In this document: one piece after another, positions 63,619-64,000 of the stretch
How the letters are laid out: each line of letters starts with the position of its first letter
Position numbering within the stretch: position 1 is the first letter of the stretch
Source: JAFNAG01 sp963824985
GTDB taxonomy: Bacteria > Acidobacteriota > UBA6911
Reading direction: 5' to 3'
NCBI GenBank assembly: GCA_963824985.1
Contig: CAWGRQ010000036.1
Span: 124,001-188,000 of the forward strand
Length of the DNA stretch: 64,000 nucleotides
The notes under the pieces: generated by a model
What the model saw: the letters and a program-made list of their open reading frames with translations, nothing else
Database searches by the model: none
Told to the model about the DNA's origin: nothing
Position numbers and translations under genes: made by a program

Positions 63619-64000
63619 ACGTTGATAAATGGAGAAATATAGATGATCAGGTTGTTGAGGAAGAAATCCGCCGTAATCACAAGGATGGAACTGCTGACCA
63701 CCGCCTGGGTCGTGGATCGCCCCACTCCTTCGGTCCCGCCATGGGTGCGCAATCCGATGTAGCATCCGGTCATGGAGATGATGAAACCGAAAACCAGAGG
63801 CTTGATCAGCGTGCCGACCACGTCGGCGAGTTGCAGGGCGTTCATGGCATCCGACCAGTACTGGCTCGAGCTGATCAGCAGCTTGTATTTTGCAATCACC
63901 CATCCGCCTCCCATACCGACGGCATCGCACAGGATCGTCAACAGCGGGAGCATCATGATGGTCGCGATCATTCTCGGCGTGACCAGTTTGCGGGTTGGGT
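63615..64000 (-). CDS. mlaE: Mla/MCE transporter permease (5' partial)
   Basis: The C-terminal ~128 residues of an MlaE permease; the frame is open to the right edge. Characteristic segments are MIATIMMLPLLTILCDAVGMGGGWVIA, the motif LIKPLVFGFIISMTGCYIGLRTHGGTEGVG and VSSSILVITADFFLN. The stop overlaps mlaF by 4 nt. Confidence 0.93.
   Translation of the reverse strand, partial: PTRKLVTPRMIATIMMLPLLTILCDAVGMGGGWVIAKYKLLISSSQYWSDAMNALQLADVVGTLIKPLVFGFIISMTGCYIGLRTHGGTEGVGRSTTQAVVSSSILVITADFFLNNLIIYISPFINV

Overview
This looks like a chromosomal window from a Gram-negative, probably aerobic or microaerophilic bacterium, most likely an acidobacterium (phylum Acidobacteriota). That placement is inferred from gene content: an exosortase/exopolysaccharide locus, a dnaK-hsp20-dnaJ-hspR cluster, a Lol-like operon with a small one-helix membrane protein, an Fe-S oxidoreductase of the ETF:menaquinone type, and abundant short non-coding inverted repeats. 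No rRNA or other phylogenetic marker is present to confirm it.

Layout. 0-4 kb: the end of a 2-oxoacid dehydrogenase E2 subunit, a membrane Fe-S oxidoreductase and a zinc-type dehydrogenase. 4.3-11 kb: a nuoABCDHIJKN operon behind a good sigma-70 promoter; E, F, G, L and M are absent here. 11-15 kb: a short MITE, a putative zinc metallopeptidase, small secreted proteins, a TPR protein and tRNA-Leu(CAG). 15-29 kb: accessory surface-protein region with three paralogous genes for giant secreted proteins (cohesin-like domain, tandem FN3 repeats, conserved C-terminal region). Two of them are each preceded by, and overlap by 4 nt, a small FN3-dockerin gene. One giant gene is intact, one carries a single frameshift, one is decayed. 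29-35 kb: exosortase, EpsI, a polyprenyl sugar-phosphate transferase and a polysaccharide deacetylase, i.e. an XrtA/PEP-CTERM-type exopolysaccharide locus. 35-40 kb: MFS transporter, leuD, leuC, an unknown gene and an aldo/keto reductase. 41-48.5 kb: glnB-glnA-glnD-glnE, a complete PII/GS covalent-modification cascade. 48.5-53.4 kb: dnaK, hsp20, dnaJ, hspR and a secreted protein. 53.5-56 kb: a RodZ-like gene and two unknown genes. 56.6-60.4 kb: a Lol-like operon. 60.8-64 kb: a broken CDP-alcohol phosphatidyltransferase and mlaD-mlaF-mlaE (MCE lipid transport).

Most distinctive is the duplicated cohesin/dockerin gene pair. A small secreted FN3-dockerin protein is translationally coupled to a 1,500-1,700-residue cohesin-FN3 protein, which suggests a self-assembling, non-cellulosomal extracellular structure. 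The exosortase/polysaccharide locus lies directly beside it, so the 15-35 kb stretch reads as an envelope or matrix island. No PEP-CTERM sorting tail is visible in the window.

The non-coding DNA holds several dispersed inverted-repeat families: a 285-bp MITE with a TTA target duplication, two copies of a ~283-bp GTTTAGCC-ended element, paired 'ccacggatt' repeats in front of two promoters, and 'gaacgcggatgaa' palindromes.

Several single-base indels, mostly in short homopolymers, break genes expected to be functional (dnaK, mlaD, a phosphatidyltransferase). Sequencing or assembly error is a serious possibility, and frameshift calls here should be treated with care.
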